NCBI RefSeq assembly: GCF_900604955.1
Contig: NZ_UWPE01000001.1
Span: 1-64,000 of the forward strand
DNA length: 64,000 nt
DNA from: Neoactinobaculum massilliense
GTDB taxonomy: Bacteria > Actinomycetota > Actinomycetes > Actinomycetales > Actinomycetaceae
Reading direction: 5' to 3'
Shown here: piece by piece, positions 1 to 9,033 of the stretch
Layout of the letters: every line of letters begins with the position of its first letter
How positions within the stretch are numbered: position 1 is the first letter of the stretch
Made by a program: the position numbers and the translations under genes
Notes under the pieces: model-generated
What the model saw: only the letters and a program-made list of their open reading frames with translations
Told to the model about the DNA's origin: nothing
The model's database searches: none

Positions 1-78
1 ACCCCCTTCGACACCATCTACCAAGGCGCCTACACCGAAGGCACCCCCGCCCCCACCACCACCGAAACACTGAGCTAA
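1..78 (+). CDS. C-terminal end of an unidentified protein (partial)
   Basis: The first reading frame is open from base 1 and encodes 25 residues ending in a Thr/Pro-rich tail (TPAPTTTETLS) before a TAA stop at 76-78. Codons are strongly C-ending, unlike the low-GC gene that follows. The gene start lies outside the window and nothing in the 25 residues identifies a family. A perfect hairpin 20 bases past the stop would fit as its terminator. Frame and stop are visible; that it is a real gene end is inference from codon use. Confidence 0.5.
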   Translation, partial: TPFDTIYQGAYTEGTPAPTTTETLS

Positions 79-98
79 CCACAGTTGTATTGACGGCC

Positions 99-137
99 TG
101 AGAATTCTTGGTGGACTTTGTCCACCAAGAATTCTCA
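99..137. terminator. Perfect 18-bp hairpin, likely bidirectional terminator
   Basis: An 18-bp arm at 99-116 is exactly repeated in inverted orientation at 120-137 around a 3-base TTT loop. It lies between the stop of the partial CDS and the stop of the convergent MFS gene. No clear T-run follows on the + strand, so it may act by its exceptional stem or on the minus strand. The arms contain GAATTC. Confidence 0.6.
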
Positions 138-190
138 CCTTGAGTTAGATATTGATCCTATAATTAAAGCTGCTAATGAGATCACGGCCA

Positions 191-1483
191 TTATGGTGTA
201 GGAAGCCTGGAAATTTCTGCTGTTATGGCCAAAGACAATCCGAGTAGTCCCACGCAAAGGGTACTTCCAAAACCGTCAGCAATTTGAAGAGCGCCTGATA
301 CTATCCCCTTCGCGTTAAACGGAGCATGCGCAAGGGCATCGACGGCAAGAGTAGGGTATGCGATCCCAACGCCTAGTCCAACAACGGACCACAGAACGAG
401 GATGAATAGTGGCGATGAGTTAGCGGTAGCGGAGGCTGAAACGCATAAGACTGAAACGAACGTAATCACACCGCCTGAGGGGATGAGATGCTTTCGTGCT
501 TTCGGCTCTTTTGGGACCGTTGATAGCCAACTACCGATGGCCCATGTGATAGATCCGATAGACATTAACAAACCAGACTGTTGTACGGACCATTTATGAC
601 AGATTTGAAAGAAAAGCGGAAGTGATGTTTCAATGGCTACGTACGCTCCGTTGAGGAGCAGGCGTGCCGTTATATCGTATCGTGGTCGATGACTAGAGAC
701 TATGCCACGAAGAGCTAAGAGCGGGATCACGGCGAAGATAGCGATGGCAGCGGCAACGATTCGAGGCCATATGATGGCCACGCTATGGCTAGAGGATATA
801 GGCAATTGCCAGATTAGTAGCGTAGATCCGCTGACGAGCGCAAGAAAAGTAGTGCGAGTCAGTGTTCTGATACTTTGTTTCTTCTTGAGAGTCTGTGAGT
901 CCAAGAATGAATAGGATTTGGCAGTTGTATGCAGACTTGGCATCGCTAGTATGAGGCATATTGGTACAAGAAAGAAAACGTATCGCCATGAGAATTGCGT
1001 AGTTATATACCCGGCGAGCCCTGGTGCAATTAGCGAAGGAAGTACCCATGCTGTCGCAAAGCTGGTGAAAAAATGGGGCTGATGCTCGACTGGCACGATA
1101 GTTCCAACGAGAGCGTAGCAACCTACAACTACAGCGCCTCCACCAAATCCTTGAATTAGGCGACCAATAATAAAGACGGTCATATTCGGGGCGCATCCGC
1201 AAATTAGTAGCCCGATCCCGAAGGTACATGAGCCGATTACGGTTGGGCGAATAGCGCCGAATGCGTCGATAATAATACCCGATAGTGCATTTGAGATAAG
1301 CTGTGCTAGTAGTACGGAGCCTACTACTAATGTGTATGCACTAGAGTTTCCGAGGTCATTCACAATTGGAGTAACGATAGGGGTAACTGCGAGGTATTCG
1401 AAGGCTACCATGGTAATCAATAAGTTGGAAGCCAACATAAATCTTTTTAGATTGCCGTTTGATAAAGGAACGTGGCGGCTCAC
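191..1483 (-). CDS. MFS transporter, drug-efflux (DHA) type
   Basis: The 430-residue protein has about 12 hydrophobic segments and the usual length of a major facilitator. The loop between TM2 and TM3 has the family pattern (GIIIDAFGAIRPTVIG), and a GRLIQGFGGG stretch in TM4 resembles motif B of drug:proton antiporters of the Bcr/CmlA group. It probably exports a small molecule using the proton gradient; the substrate cannot be read. The start is GTG at 1483. Base composition is clearly lower in G+C than every other gene here (many AT-rich codons), suggesting recent acquisition. The 350 bases upstream are equally AT-rich and carry a duplicated operator-like sequence. No regulator gene is adjacent. 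Confidence 0.8.
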   Translation of the reverse strand: MSRHVPLSNGNLKRFMLASNLLITMVAFEYLAVTPIVTPIVNDLGNSSAYTLVVGSVLLAQLISNALSGIIIDAFGAIRPTVIGSCTFGIGLLICGCAPNMTVFIIGRLIQGFGGGAVVVGCYALVGTIVPVEHQPHFFTSFATAWVLPSLIAPGLAGYITTQFSWRYVFFLVPICLILAMPSLHTTAKSYSFLDSQTLKKKQSIRTLTRTTFLALVSGSTLLIWQLPISSSHSVAIIWPRIVAAAIAIFAVIPLLALRGIVSSHRPRYDITARLLLNGAYVAIETSLPLFFQICHKWSVQQSGLLMSIGSITWAIGSWLSTVPKEPKARKHLIPSGGVITFVSVLCVSASATANSSPLFILVLWSVVGLGVGIAYPTLAVDALAHAPFNAKGIVSGALQIADGFGSTLCVGLLGLSLAITAEISRLPTP

Positions 1484-1847
1484 GATCTCACCCTATTCAA
1501 GGAAATTTTCTGCCGCGACCTTGAGCTTGTGTCCAGCAGTTCACTTGCGTTAATTCAATGTCTATTGCAGGTCATTTTATCAGTTCTCTCTTCTGCCCTA
1601 AAACAGGTCTTATCAGTTCTATTCCTCTATGGGTGTTTGAAGGTAGTGAGTCGACTATGTATGACGAGCGACGGTAAGTGCGGTTAAGGAGAGCGTTCTA
1701 ATTTAGTATTTAAATATTCTGGAATCTCGAATAAAGACTTACCGGCCATCTTGAAAGAGGGCAGAAGAAGTGTGGATGTGTCGGGGTTTAGTCCAGTGTG
1801 CCTGCCTGTCGGCTCGTTTGTCCGCCTCGTAAGTCGTTGTTGTCCGC
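1484..1847. other. Low-GC spacer with duplicated operator-like sequence
   Basis: No convincing gene lies between the MFS start and the lysS stop. CAGGTC followed by TTATCAGTTCT occurs twice, at 1568-1587 (with a three-base insert) and 1604-1620, so the 11-base cores start 33 bases apart, about three helical turns. In MFS orientation this reads AGAACTGATAA twice in its upstream region, so it may be a regulator site. The AT-rich character extends to about 1750. Confidence 0.4.
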
Positions 1848-3365
1848 TTACTTGTCGGTGGGTTTGATGAAGGGGAAGAGGATGGTGTCGCGGATGCCGA
1901 GGCCGGTCATGGCGGTGAGGAGTCGGTCGATGCCCATGCCCATGCCGCCGGTGGGTGGGAAGCCTTGTTCCATGGCCTGGAGGAAGCCCTCATCCAGCTG
2001 CATGGCTTCCGGATCCCCGTTTGCTGCTTCCAGGGATTGGGCCTCGAAACGCTGCCGCTGGATTACGGGGTCAGCCAGCTCCGAATAGGCGGTAGCCAGT
2101 TCCATGCCCCGCACGTACAGGTCCCACTTCTCCGTGAGCCCCGGCTTGGACCGGTGCGGGCGAGTAAGCGGGGAAGTATCCTCCGGGAAATCAAACACGA
2201 AGGTGGGCTCCCACAGGTCATCCCCGGCCAGTTCCTCGAATAATTCCTCCACGATCTTGCCGGGCACCCAGTAGTCCGCCACCGTAATACCATGCGCCTC
2301 GGCGGCTGCTACTAGTTTCTCCCTAGGGGTGTCCACGGTGATCTCCTCACCCAGCTTCTCCGACACGGTCGTGTACAGGTCAATCCGCTTCCACTCGCCG
2401 CCCAGCTCGTAGTCGGTCCCGTCGGCCAGCGTCACATGGGTGGTACCCAGCGCGTCCAGGGTGGCCTGCTGCACCAGGTTACGAGTCAGGTCCGCCATCG
2501 CGTAGTAATCCGCATACGCCTCATACGACTCCAGGGAGGTGAACTCAGGCGAATGCGTGGAATCCGCCCCCTCGTTACGGAACTCACGGCCAATCTCAAA
2601 CACGCGGTCAATACCACCCACCACCGCACGCTTCAAATACAGTTCAGTGGCAATACGGAGATACAGATCCTCGTCATACGCGTTCGAATGCGTCACAAAC
2701 GGACGCGCCTGCGCCCCACCATGAATCAACTGCAGGATCGGCGTCTCAATCTCCGTATAGCCACGCCCCTCATAATTATCCCGCAGCGACTTCATCACCG
2801 CGCTCCGGACCCGCACCATCTCCCGGGCCGCCGGCCGGGTAATCAAATCCAGGTGCCGCAGCCGCACCCGCGACTCCTCCGAGAGAGATACATCCTCCCC
2901 CGCCTCATTCGTATACGTCTTGGGCAGCGGACGAATCGCCTTCGACGCCATCCGCCACTCCCGCGCAAACACGGACAACTCCCCGCGCTTGGAAGCACCC
3001 ACATAGCCGCGCACGAACACGAAATCACCCAGGTCCACGTCCGTCTTAAAACGGTCGAGTTCCTCCCGACCCACATTCGCCAGGGAGAGAAGCACCTGGA
3101 GCCGGCACCCGTCCCCCGCCTGCAACGTGGCAAACGCGATCTTCCCGCCCGTGCGATACAGCATCACACGGCCAGCCAGCGCCACCTCCGTGTCCGTGAG
3201 TTCCACACCGGCCTCAATACCCGCGTACTCCTCACGCACCGCACCAATCGTCGTCGTCACCGGCACGCTCACCGGATACGGCTCACGCCCCTCACCCAAC
3301 AACCGCGCCCGCTTCTCCAAACGCACCCGAACCTGTTCCGGAACATCCCCACCCAAAGTCATCAC
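1848..3365 (-). CDS. lysS: Lysyl-tRNA synthetase, class II
   Basis: This charges tRNA-Lys with lysine using ATP. The N-terminal third is an OB-fold anticodon-binding domain. The class II core shows motif 2 (FEIGREFRNEG), followed by SPEFTSLE, and motif 3 (GMGMGIDRLL) near the C terminus. The reading frame stays open to a TTG at 3395, but that TTG is part of a TTGACA promoter-like hexamer. A TATTCT -10-like element at 3377-3372 sits exactly six bases before GTG at 3365, so I place a leaderless start at that GTG (505 residues); ATG at 3362 is the alternative. It is divergent from purA. At about 505 residues it is normal for bacterial LysS. Confidence 0.95.
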   Translation of the reverse strand: MMTLGGDVPEQVRVRLEKRARLLGEGREPYPVSVPVTTTIGAVREEYAGIEAGVELTDTEVALAGRVMLYRTGGKIAFATLQAGDGCRLQVLLSLANVGREELDRFKTDVDLGDFVFVRGYVGASKRGELSVFAREWRMASKAIRPLPKTYTNEAGEDVSLSEESRVRLRHLDLITRPAAREMVRVRSAVMKSLRDNYEGRGYTEIETPILQLIHGGAQARPFVTHSNAYDEDLYLRIATELYLKRAVVGGIDRVFEIGREFRNEGADSTHSPEFTSLESYEAYADYYAMADLTRNLVQQATLDALGTTHVTLADGTDYELGGEWKRIDLYTTVSEKLGEEITVDTPREKLVAAAEAHGITVADYWVPGKIVEELFEELAGDDLWEPTFVFDFPEDTSPLTRPHRSKPGLTEKWDLYVRGMELATAYSELADPVIQRQRFEAQSLEAANGDPEAMQLDEGFLQAMEQGFPPTGGMGMGIDRLLTAMTGLGIRDTILFPFIKPTDK

Positions 3366-3366
3366 C

Positions 3367-3395
3367 CATAAAGAATAAGCGCGTGATTCTGTCAA
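3367..3395 (-). promoter_or_regulatory. lysS promoter, apparently leaderless
   Basis: On the minus strand TTGACA (3395-3390) is followed by TATTCT (3377-3372) and an overlapping TTTATG (3372-3367). TTGACA to TTTATG is spaced 17 bases; TATTCT stands six bases before GTG 3365. Either -10 puts transcription start at or within a few bases of the first codon. There is no Shine-Dalgarno sequence before the start. Confidence 0.5.
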
Positions 3396-3705
3396 AATAT
3401 GGGGCGATTGAGCTAATTGTGATTAGTTCTTGCTGGAGGCGCATGTTTGGTTTGCGCTGTAGGTCAGATCGGCGATAACGGATGCTGAATTATTGGATTA
3501 TTGGCGTGCTTTTGTGATAGTAGCTGGATCAATGAACTACTTGCTAGTCGGTGGTCCACCATCTGGCCATTTTTGACCCGCGGACTGGATGAACAACGCC
3601 CCGTGGCGCCGTCCGGGGTACAGTTAGAAAGTAAAGCGGTGGGCTTTACAACGAGGTAACTAGCAGACGCGCCGCAACAAGTGTGAAGCGCGAAGAGGAG
3701 TCATT
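3396..3705. other. lysS-purA divergent intergenic region
   Basis: This 310-base spacer separates divergent lysS and purA. Part of it (3400-3540) is AT-rich, as expected for promoters. No ORF with coding character and no riboswitch-like structure was recognised. The purA ribosome binding site (AGAGGAG) is at its right end. Confidence 0.4.
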
Positions 3706-4992
3706 GTGCCCGCAATCGTAGTAGTCGGCGCCCAGTGGGGCGACGAAGGCAAGGGCAAAGCAGCGGACCAACTTGGCCAGCGTGCCAACATGGTGGTCAA
3801 GTTCAACGGCGGTAACAATGCCGGGCATACGGTGAAGGTGGGCGGGGATACGTTTGCGCTTCACCTAGTGCCTACGGGCATCCTGGCCAAGGATTGCATC
3901 GCCCTCATTGGCAACGGCGTGGTGGTGGATCCGGAGGCGCTGTTCTCCGAGCTGGATACGCTCCAGTCTCGCGGCGTGGACACTTCGAACCTGCGGGTGG
4001 CTGCCACGGCGCACGTCATCACCTCCTATCACCGTCTGTTCGACGGCATCGTGGAGAAAGCGCTGGGCGACAAGCGGATTGGCACCACTGGCCGCGGCAT
4101 CGGCCCCACATATGAGGCCAAAGTGGCTCGCAATTCCGTGCGGATCCAGGATATTTTCCACCCCGACGTACTGCGTGAGCGCGTGGAAGCTGGCGTATTC
4201 CAGAAGAACCTGGTGCTTCGCGGTCTTGGGCTTGACGAAATCTCCGTGGACGAGGTTGTCGCGGAGCTCAGCTCCTACGCGGATCGGCTCCGCCCCATGG
4301 TCGTGGATGGCCCGCTGCTGGTGAACCAGGCGCTGGATGCTGGGAAGACGGTGGTGTTTGAAGGCGGCCAGGCCACCATGCTCGATATTGACCACGGCAC
4401 CTACCCGTACGTAACCTCCTCAAATGGCACGGCCGGCGGTGCGTGCACGGGTGCGGGTGTTGGGCCCACCCGAATTGATCGCGTGGTGGCGGTTATCAAG
4501 GCGTACACCACCCGTGTGGGTGAGGGGCCATTCCCCACGGAATTGGACGGCGAGGAAGGGGAGTGGCTCCGCAAGGCTGGTGGCGAATACGGCGTCACCA
4601 CGGGACGTCCCCGTCGCACCGGCTGGTACGACGCCGTTGTGGCCCGGTACGCCGCACGCGTCAACGGGGTGACGGACTTCGTGATGACTAAGCTGGACGT
4701 GCTCACTGGGCTGGAGAAGATTCCGGTGTGCGTGGCGTATGACGTGAATGGCACGCGCGTTGATGAGGTCCCGGCAGATGCCGCAGACTTCGCGGTGGCT
4801 AAGCCGATCTACGAGTATGCAAATGGGTGGACCGAGGATATTTCTGGGGCGCGCACCTTCGCGGATCTGCCGAAGAACGCACAGAAGTATGTGCGTTGGT
4901 TGGAAGAGATCAGCGGGGCACGGTTCTCCATCATTGGCGTGGGTGCGGACCGCGACGCGGTCATCGTGATCCACGATCTGGTAGAGGAGTAG
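3706..4992 (+). CDS. purA: Adenylosuccinate synthetase
   Basis: This joins IMP and aspartate using GTP, the first committed step to AMP. The 428-residue length is standard. The N terminus has the P-loop signature [11 protein letters not shown], followed by the GGNNAGHT segment that binds [22 protein letters not shown] is the strongly conserved PurA loop, with GVGPTRID downstream. The start is GTG at 3706, preceded by AGAGGAG at good spacing. It is a single transcription unit, ending in a strong hairpin shared with the convergent glpD. The purC gene lies 14 kb downstream. Confidence 0.97.
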   Translation: MPAIVVVGAQWGDEGKGKAADQLGQRANMVVKFNGGNNAGHTVKVGGDTFALHLVPTGILAKDCIALIGNGVVVDPEALFSELDTLQSRGVDTSNLRVAATAHVITSYHRLFDGIVEKALGDKRIGTTGRGIGPTYEAKVARNSVRIQDIFHPDVLRERVEAGVFQKNLVLRGLGLDEISVDEVVAELSSYADRLRPMVVDGPLLVNQALDAGKTVVFEGGQATMLDIDHGTYPYVTSSNGTAGGACTGAGVGPTRIDRVVAVIKAYTTRVGEGPFPTELDGEEGEWLRKAGGEYGVTTGRPRRTGWYDAVVARYAARVNGVTDFVMTKLDVLTGLEKIPVCVAYDVNGTRVDEVPADAADFAVAKPIYEYANGWTEDISGARTFADLPKNAQKYVRWLEEISGARFSIIGVGADRDAVIVIHDLVEE

Positions 4993-5004
4993 CAAGTAGC
5001 GCTT

Positions 5005-5054
5005 GTGGAAACATTGGGGGCCACGGTAAAAGTCGTGGCCCCCAATGTTTCCAC
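5005..5054. terminator. Bidirectional purA/glpD terminator
   Basis: A perfect 21-bp inverted repeat (5005-5025 with 5034-5054) surrounds an 8-base loop between the convergent purA and glpD genes. Both strands end the stem in a purine/pyrimidine pattern without a long U-run. Position and stem length argue for a two-way terminator. Confidence 0.75.
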
Positions 5055-5099
5055 CGGTACCGGGTGGCCGGAAACCCGCAGAACCTGTGCTAGGAATCC

Positions 5100-6842
5100 C
5101 TAGGCGACGTCGCCGGGGAGATCCTCAACCGGGATCAAATCCGGCACCGCGTTACGGATACTTGCGGATTCTGCATCCGTGGCCGTCTTCATGGCGTCCA
5201 GTTCCGCCTGCGCATCCTTGGTGTAGGCCTCGATCTCATGCTTCTTCGTGGCTTCGTCCCAGCCGAGAAGCGGTGCCACGATGTTGGCCAACTCCGGCAG
5301 TGCAGAAATACCGCGGTCCGGAGTCTCCAGCGCGAGGCGCACGCGATGGTTGACGATGTCCTCCAGGTGGAGGGCGCCCTCATGCGTTACCGCGTACACA
5401 ACCTCGGCCGGAATATACCAATCATTGGACTTGAGCGGTTCGCCCATAGCCGGGTCCTCATCCACGATCTCCAGAATGTCGGAGATCATGGAGCCGTAAC
5501 GATCCAGAAGATGCTGCACGCGATCTAGAGTCCAGCCGTACTTGGTGGCGATCCGGCCGGCGCTGGCCTGGGCGGCCTCGTAACCCTCTGCGCCCGCCAG
5601 GAGCGTGTTGTCCGTGACGGACGGGTTCGCCTTCGCGAACACGGTGCCCATCGTAAAGTCCACGGCATCCTCAGCCATCTTGCGGTAGGAGGTGAGCTTG
5701 CCGCCGGCGATTGCGGTGAGACCCGGAACTACCTCGGCCACCGTGTGCTCACGGGACACCTTGGTGGAGGCGGTACCTTCCTTCACCTTCGGCTGCAGCA
5801 GCGGGCGCAGGCCCGTGTACACGCCGATGATGTCCTCATGCGTGAGAGGCTTCGACAGGTAGGGGTTAGCTTCCTTCAGGATGTAGTTGACATCTTTCTT
5901 AGTGGCCGTCGGATGCTGCACCGGTTCCTTCCACGGGGTGTCGGTGGTGCCGATGATCCAGTAGTGCTGCCACGGAATGATGAACAGTACGGACTTCTCG
6001 GTGCGGATGAACAGGCCAGCCTGGCCATTCAGACGCTCGCGCGGCACAACAATGTGGACGCCCTTGGAAGCCAGCACCTCGAGCCCGCCGCCGGTCTCCG
6101 AGAGCGCATCATTCGCCTCGGTCCACACACCGGTGGCGTTGATGACGTGCTTGGCCTTGACCTCAAGCTTCTTGCCGGACTCCAGGTCCTTCACGGTGGC
6201 ACCCACCACGCGGCCTGTGCCGTCCTTGGTGAGGCCCACCACCTGGGTGCGGGAGGCTGGCAGTGCACCATAACCCTGCGCCGTGCGAACGAGCGTCATT
6301 ACCAGACGGGCATCATCTACGCGGGCGTCATAGAACTCAATGGAGCCCACCAGCTTATGGTCATTGATGTCCGGGAAGATTTCCTTCGTGCCCTTACGGG
6401 TGTGGTGATGCTGCACGGGCACAGAGCCGGGGAACGCGGCCTGGGCCATGGCGTCATACATGCCAATGCCCGTGGCGGAGTAGGCGCGCTCAATAACCGG
6501 CATCTTCAGCGGCCACAGGAATGGCTGCGCTTTGACCAGGTGCGGGGCGGTCTTCGTGAGCAGCAGGCCACGTTCACGAAGGGACTCTGCTACCAGGTGG
6601 AAGTTGAGCTGATAGAGGTAGCGCAGGCCACCGTGCACCAGCTTCGATGACCGGGAGGACGTGCCCTGAGCCCAGTCCTGCATTTCAACGATTGCCGTGC
6701 GCAGCCCGCGCGTGGCGGCATCAAGAGCGATGCCGGCGCCGGTGACGCCGCCGCCGATAACAAGAACGTCTACGCCCTCGTCGTCGGACATTTCCTTGAG
6801 AGCCTTAGCACGGGACTCCCGTGTAAGCGCTGTGTCTAGCAT
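5100..6842 (-). CDS. glpD: FAD-dependent glycerol-3-phosphate dehydrogenase
   Basis: This oxidises glycerol-3-phosphate to dihydroxyacetone phosphate and passes electrons to quinone at the membrane. The N-terminal dinucleotide fold is visible (DVLVIGGGVTGAGIALDAA), followed by SSRSSKLVHGGLRYL, the GlpD signature. GGKLTSYRKMAEDA and the C-terminal cap domain follow; 580 residues fits aerobic GlpD. The frame has an earlier ATG at 6854, but GGAGG overlaps that ATG and is ideally spaced from ATG 6842, which I choose. The promoter carries TTGCAC-type sites like the one next to glpK at 39.4 kb, so glycerol-responsive control by the SorC-family protein is inferred. Confidence 0.95.
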   Translation of the reverse strand: MLDTALTRESRAKALKEMSDDEGVDVLVIGGGVTGAGIALDAATRGLRTAIVEMQDWAQGTSSRSSKLVHGGLRYLYQLNFHLVAESLRERGLLLTKTAPHLVKAQPFLWPLKMPVIERAYSATGIGMYDAMAQAAFPGSVPVQHHHTRKGTKEIFPDINDHKLVGSIEFYDARVDDARLVMTLVRTAQGYGALPASRTQVVGLTKDGTGRVVGATVKDLESGKKLEVKAKHVINATGVWTEANDALSETGGGLEVLASKGVHIVVPRERLNGQAGLFIRTEKSVLFIIPWQHYWIIGTTDTPWKEPVQHPTATKKDVNYILKEANPYLSKPLTHEDIIGVYTGLRPLLQPKVKEGTASTKVSREHTVAEVVPGLTAIAGGKLTSYRKMAEDAVDFTMGTVFAKANPSVTDNTLLAGAEGYEAAQASAGRIATKYGWTLDRVQHLLDRYGSMISDILEIVDEDPAMGEPLKSNDWYIPAEVVYAVTHEGALHLEDIVNHRVRLALETPDRGISALPELANIVAPLLGWDEATKKHEIEAYTKDAQAELDAMKTATDAESASIRNAVPDLIPVEDLPGDVA

Positions 6843-6947
6843 CTGAACCTCCATTGGTTACCAACTAGGGCGCATAGTGCGCCGCTCGTTCTCCGCTCCC
6901 GCTCGGCACCGCGTTCGCGCCACGGCTCCGAACTTGACTACCTTTCT

Positions 6948-6977
6948 ATTATGGATGGCGGGTGAACCTTCGTGCAA
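6948..6977 (-). promoter_or_regulatory. glpD promoter
   Basis: On the minus strand TTGCAC (6977-6972) and CATAAT (6953-6948) are spaced by 18 bases, about 100 bases before glpD. The -35 hexamer is itself a half-site (CGTGCAA on the + strand, 6971-6977) of the palindrome found next to glpK, so the regulator would contact the -35 region. Confidence 0.55.
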
Positions 6978-6992
6978 TGGCTGGAAACCCGC

Positions 6993-7008
6993 TTGCACAG
7001 ACGTGCCT
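6993..7008. promoter_or_regulatory. Candidate SorC-type operator upstream of glpD
   Basis: TTGCACA-GA-CGTGCCT matches the perfect palindrome TTGCACG-TT-CGTGCAA at 39430-39445 in 11 of the 14 arm positions and in spacing. It lies about 15 bases upstream of the glpD -35 hexamer. Binding by the SorC-family protein is inference. Confidence 0.5.
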
Positions 7009-7066
7009 GGAGGCGGTGAGAAAGGGCATGCACCAGCAGAACTAGCAGAATACGCGGGGGCAGGTG

Positions 7067-7128
7067 CGTGAGTAGGGGTTCCACGGTCGGTAACCGACGT
7101 GAGTAGAGGTTCCATCCTAGGTAACCGA
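7067..7128. repeat. 31-bp imperfect tandem duplication
   Basis: Two adjacent 31-base units (7067-7097, 7098-7128) differ at five positions, four of them in one short block. Each contains GGTTCCA and ends in GGTAACCGA. The function is unknown. It resembles the other locus-specific tandem repeats seen in spacers of this window. Confidence 0.7.
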
Positions 7129-7157
7129 GGGCGTGCGTATAACGACGTCGTCCACAC

Positions 7158-7198
7158 GGGCCCGCTAATAATTCGCGAGAGCGATTTACAGCGGGCCC
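7158..7198 (-). terminator. Terminator of xylE
   Basis: GGGCCCGCT (7158-7166) and AGCGGGCCC (7190-7198) form a 9-bp G+C-rich stem around a 23-base loop just past the xylE stop on the minus strand. There is no clear U-run. Confidence 0.5.
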
Positions 7199-7215
7199 AT
7201 GCCAGGTGGTTCAGG

Positions 7216-8622
7216 CTAGATCGCGGATACCCGTCCCCTACGCGGGGACGTGGCGAAAGCGCGAAGTGACCCCTCGATATCCTCGAGCGAACGATTATGG
7301 GTTTCAAACACGCAGTACCGCACGAACAGCACAGCCAGTACACACATAACGGCATAGCCAATAAATAGCGATCCGGTACCGAATGCATTAAGGAGCGCCG
7401 GGAAAGTGAGCGAAACGGCTGCGTTTGCCGCCCAATTGATGGTGGACCCGAAGGAATTTCCCAGGCCGCGAATATTGAGTGGGAACATCTCACCGATCAT
7501 GGTCCACATGACTGGACCCCAGGTGGCGGAGAAGAACGCAATGTACACGGTTAGCGCAATAACACAGATGATTGCGGCTGCCTGCGATTCCCCTGAAAAG
7601 CGCATCCCGAAGCTCATCACAAAAAGGGATGCGGCCATGCCGATACCGCCGAAAATAAGCATTGTCTTGCGGCCAACGTGATCCATAACCTTAATGCCGA
7701 TCGCTGTCACGATCACGTTGAAAATTCCGATACCAATATGCGCGATGAGAGCAGCGGAAACACCGAAGCCAACGTCGGTGAAAATGGTGGGGGCGTAGTA
7801 AAGAACCGTATTACAACCCATGACCTGCTGGAAGACCGCGAGCCCGATAGCGGCGATTAGCGCGGGACGCGATACGTTCCCGAACAGCTCACTCCAACCG
7901 CCATTCTCTTCGGCTGCCTGCTCCTTGATTGCGGCGAGCTGGGCCTGTGCCTCGGAAGCATCCTCTTGATAAATGCTGAGAAGGCCTTCATAGGCGGCAG
8001 CATCATGGCCACAGCGAACAAGGAAACGGGGACTTTCCGGAAGGAACAGCGCACCGGCGAACAAGATCGCAGCCGGAATTGCCGCACCACCCAGCATCCA
8101 GCGCCAGCCGGTATAGAGATTAGAGAGTGCATAGTTACTGATGTAGGCCAGGAGAATGCCCGTCATCACCATCAATTGGAAGAGTCCCGTCAGGGAACCG
8201 CGTTTGGCGGCGGGCGATAACTCGGATAGGTAGGTGGGGATAAGCGATGAAGCGATGCCAACACCGGCGCCTAATAATATGCGGAATAGTACAAGAGAGA
8301 CGAATCCGGACGCGAAGCCGGATCCCAGGGCACCCACGAGAAATACCACCGACGCAAGGAGAATCAGTTTCCGGCGCCCATAGCGGTCAGACAATGGGCC
8401 AATCACCAATGAGGCGATGACGGCGCCAAGGAGCACCGAACTCACCACCCAGCCTTGACCCCAGCTTCCAAGATGAAGCTGGTCTTGAATAAATAGGATG
8501 GCTCCTGAAATAACACCGGTGTCATATCCAAACAGAAGTCCACCAAGTGAGCCGAAGAAGTAGATCAATCCCATGCTTATTCGGCGGGGGTTCTTCGACC
8601 CCCTGTTTACCTGTGTGCTCAT
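7216..8622 (-). CDS. xylE: Sugar:proton symporter, probable xylose transporter
   Basis: The 468-residue protein is a sugar-porter family MFS carrier with 12 predicted membrane segments. Family signatures are visible: GLLFGYDTGVISGA in TM1, DRYGRRK after TM2, PESPRF after TM6, and QQVMGCNTVLYYAPTIF in TM7, the sugar-contacting helix of XylE/AraE/GLUT-type carriers. It lies divergently from xylR-xylA-galM-xylB, so xylose is the likely substrate. The promoter carries the same -10/operator module as xylA (8714-8740). The ATG start at 8622 follows AAAGGGG at good spacing. Arabinose or glucose as an additional substrate cannot be excluded. Confidence 0.88.
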   Translation of the reverse strand: MSTQVNRGSKNPRRISMGLIYFFGSLGGLLFGYDTGVISGAILFIQDQLHLGSWGQGWVVSSVLLGAVIASLVIGPLSDRYGRRKLILLASVVFLVGALGSGFASGFVSLVLFRILLGAGVGIASSLIPTYLSELSPAAKRGSLTGLFQLMVMTGILLAYISNYALSNLYTGWRWMLGGAAIPAAILFAGALFLPESPRFLVRCGHDAAAYEGLLSIYQEDASEAQAQLAAIKEQAAEENGGWSELFGNVSRPALIAAIGLAVFQQVMGCNTVLYYAPTIFTDVGFGVSAALIAHIGIGIFNVIVTAIGIKVMDHVGRKTMLIFGGIGMAASLFVMSFGMRFSGESQAAAIICVIALTVYIAFFSATWGPVMWTMIGEMFPLNIRGLGNSFGSTINWAANAAVSLTFPALLNAFGTGSLFIGYAVMCVLAVLFVRYCVFETHNRSLEDIEGSLRAFATSPRRGRVSAI

Positions 8623-9033
8623 ACTGGCCCCTTTGCCATCATGGGCAGCTCGAAATGGTCATCTCGGCGTCACCCATGTCATCTATGTGCAGCATTAGTG
8701 GCGTCTATGCCACTAGTTTGTTGATGTGAAAAACAATATAGCGCCGAGGAATGCGAATCAAGCGGAATCGAGGTGGCTCCGGCTATCCGCATGCGCTCAT
8801 TGCTTGAAGAGGCGCGAGGATGGCGAATGTACGTTTTCACGCAACGGAAGCAGAGTCTGAGAATATGTAGACTTGGGCGCGTAAGGGCGCTTTGGTCCGG
8901 TGACTGCTGAGCCGGTACCGTTGATGGGAATCGTGGCGGGGTGCGCAGGTGGGAGAGCGGGGCGCTCCTTGCGGTCATCGTGGCCCGAGTACTCCGCTGC
9001 CTACGATGTTAGAAAGCGAGTGTGAGGGGCGCG
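8623..9033. other. xylE-xylR divergent regulatory region
   Basis: The 410-base spacer contains the xylE promoter/operator near its left end. The remainder (8770-9020) is GC-richer with no ORF of coding character. A TACGAT hexamer at 9002-9007 may be a -10 for xylR, but no matching -35 was seen. Confidence 0.4.
8714..8761 (-). promoter_or_regulatory. xylE promoter with candidate XylR operator
   Basis: On the minus strand TTGATT (8761-8756) and TATATT (8740-8735) form a promoter-like pair with 15-base spacing. The -10 runs directly into TGTT-N10-ACAAACTA (8735-8714). The same arrangement occurs at xylA: a -10 hexamer with its last base shared with TGTT-N10-ACAAACTA. This duplication at both arms of the locus is the reason for calling it the XylR operator. 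Confidence 0.65.

Larger units (their letters stand above)
6843..7215. other. glpD upstream / xylE downstream spacer
   Basis: The 370-base spacer holds the glpD promoter with its operator-like sites, a 31-bp tandem duplication (7067-7128) and the hairpin that ends xylE (7158-7198). No coding sequence was recognised. Confidence 0.5.

Noticed and set aside
99-137. Hairpin as an insertion-sequence end
   Set aside because: No transposase, no second end and no target duplication; the arms meet at a 3-base loop, as in a terminator.
3362-3395. TTG at 3395 as the lysS start
   Set aside because: The TTG is part of a TTGACA -35-like hexamer, and a -10-like element lies between it and the GTG/ATG at 3365/3362.
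3396-3705. L-box, T-box or purine riboswitch before lysS or purA
   Set aside because: No matching conserved core or specifier structure was seen in the spacer.
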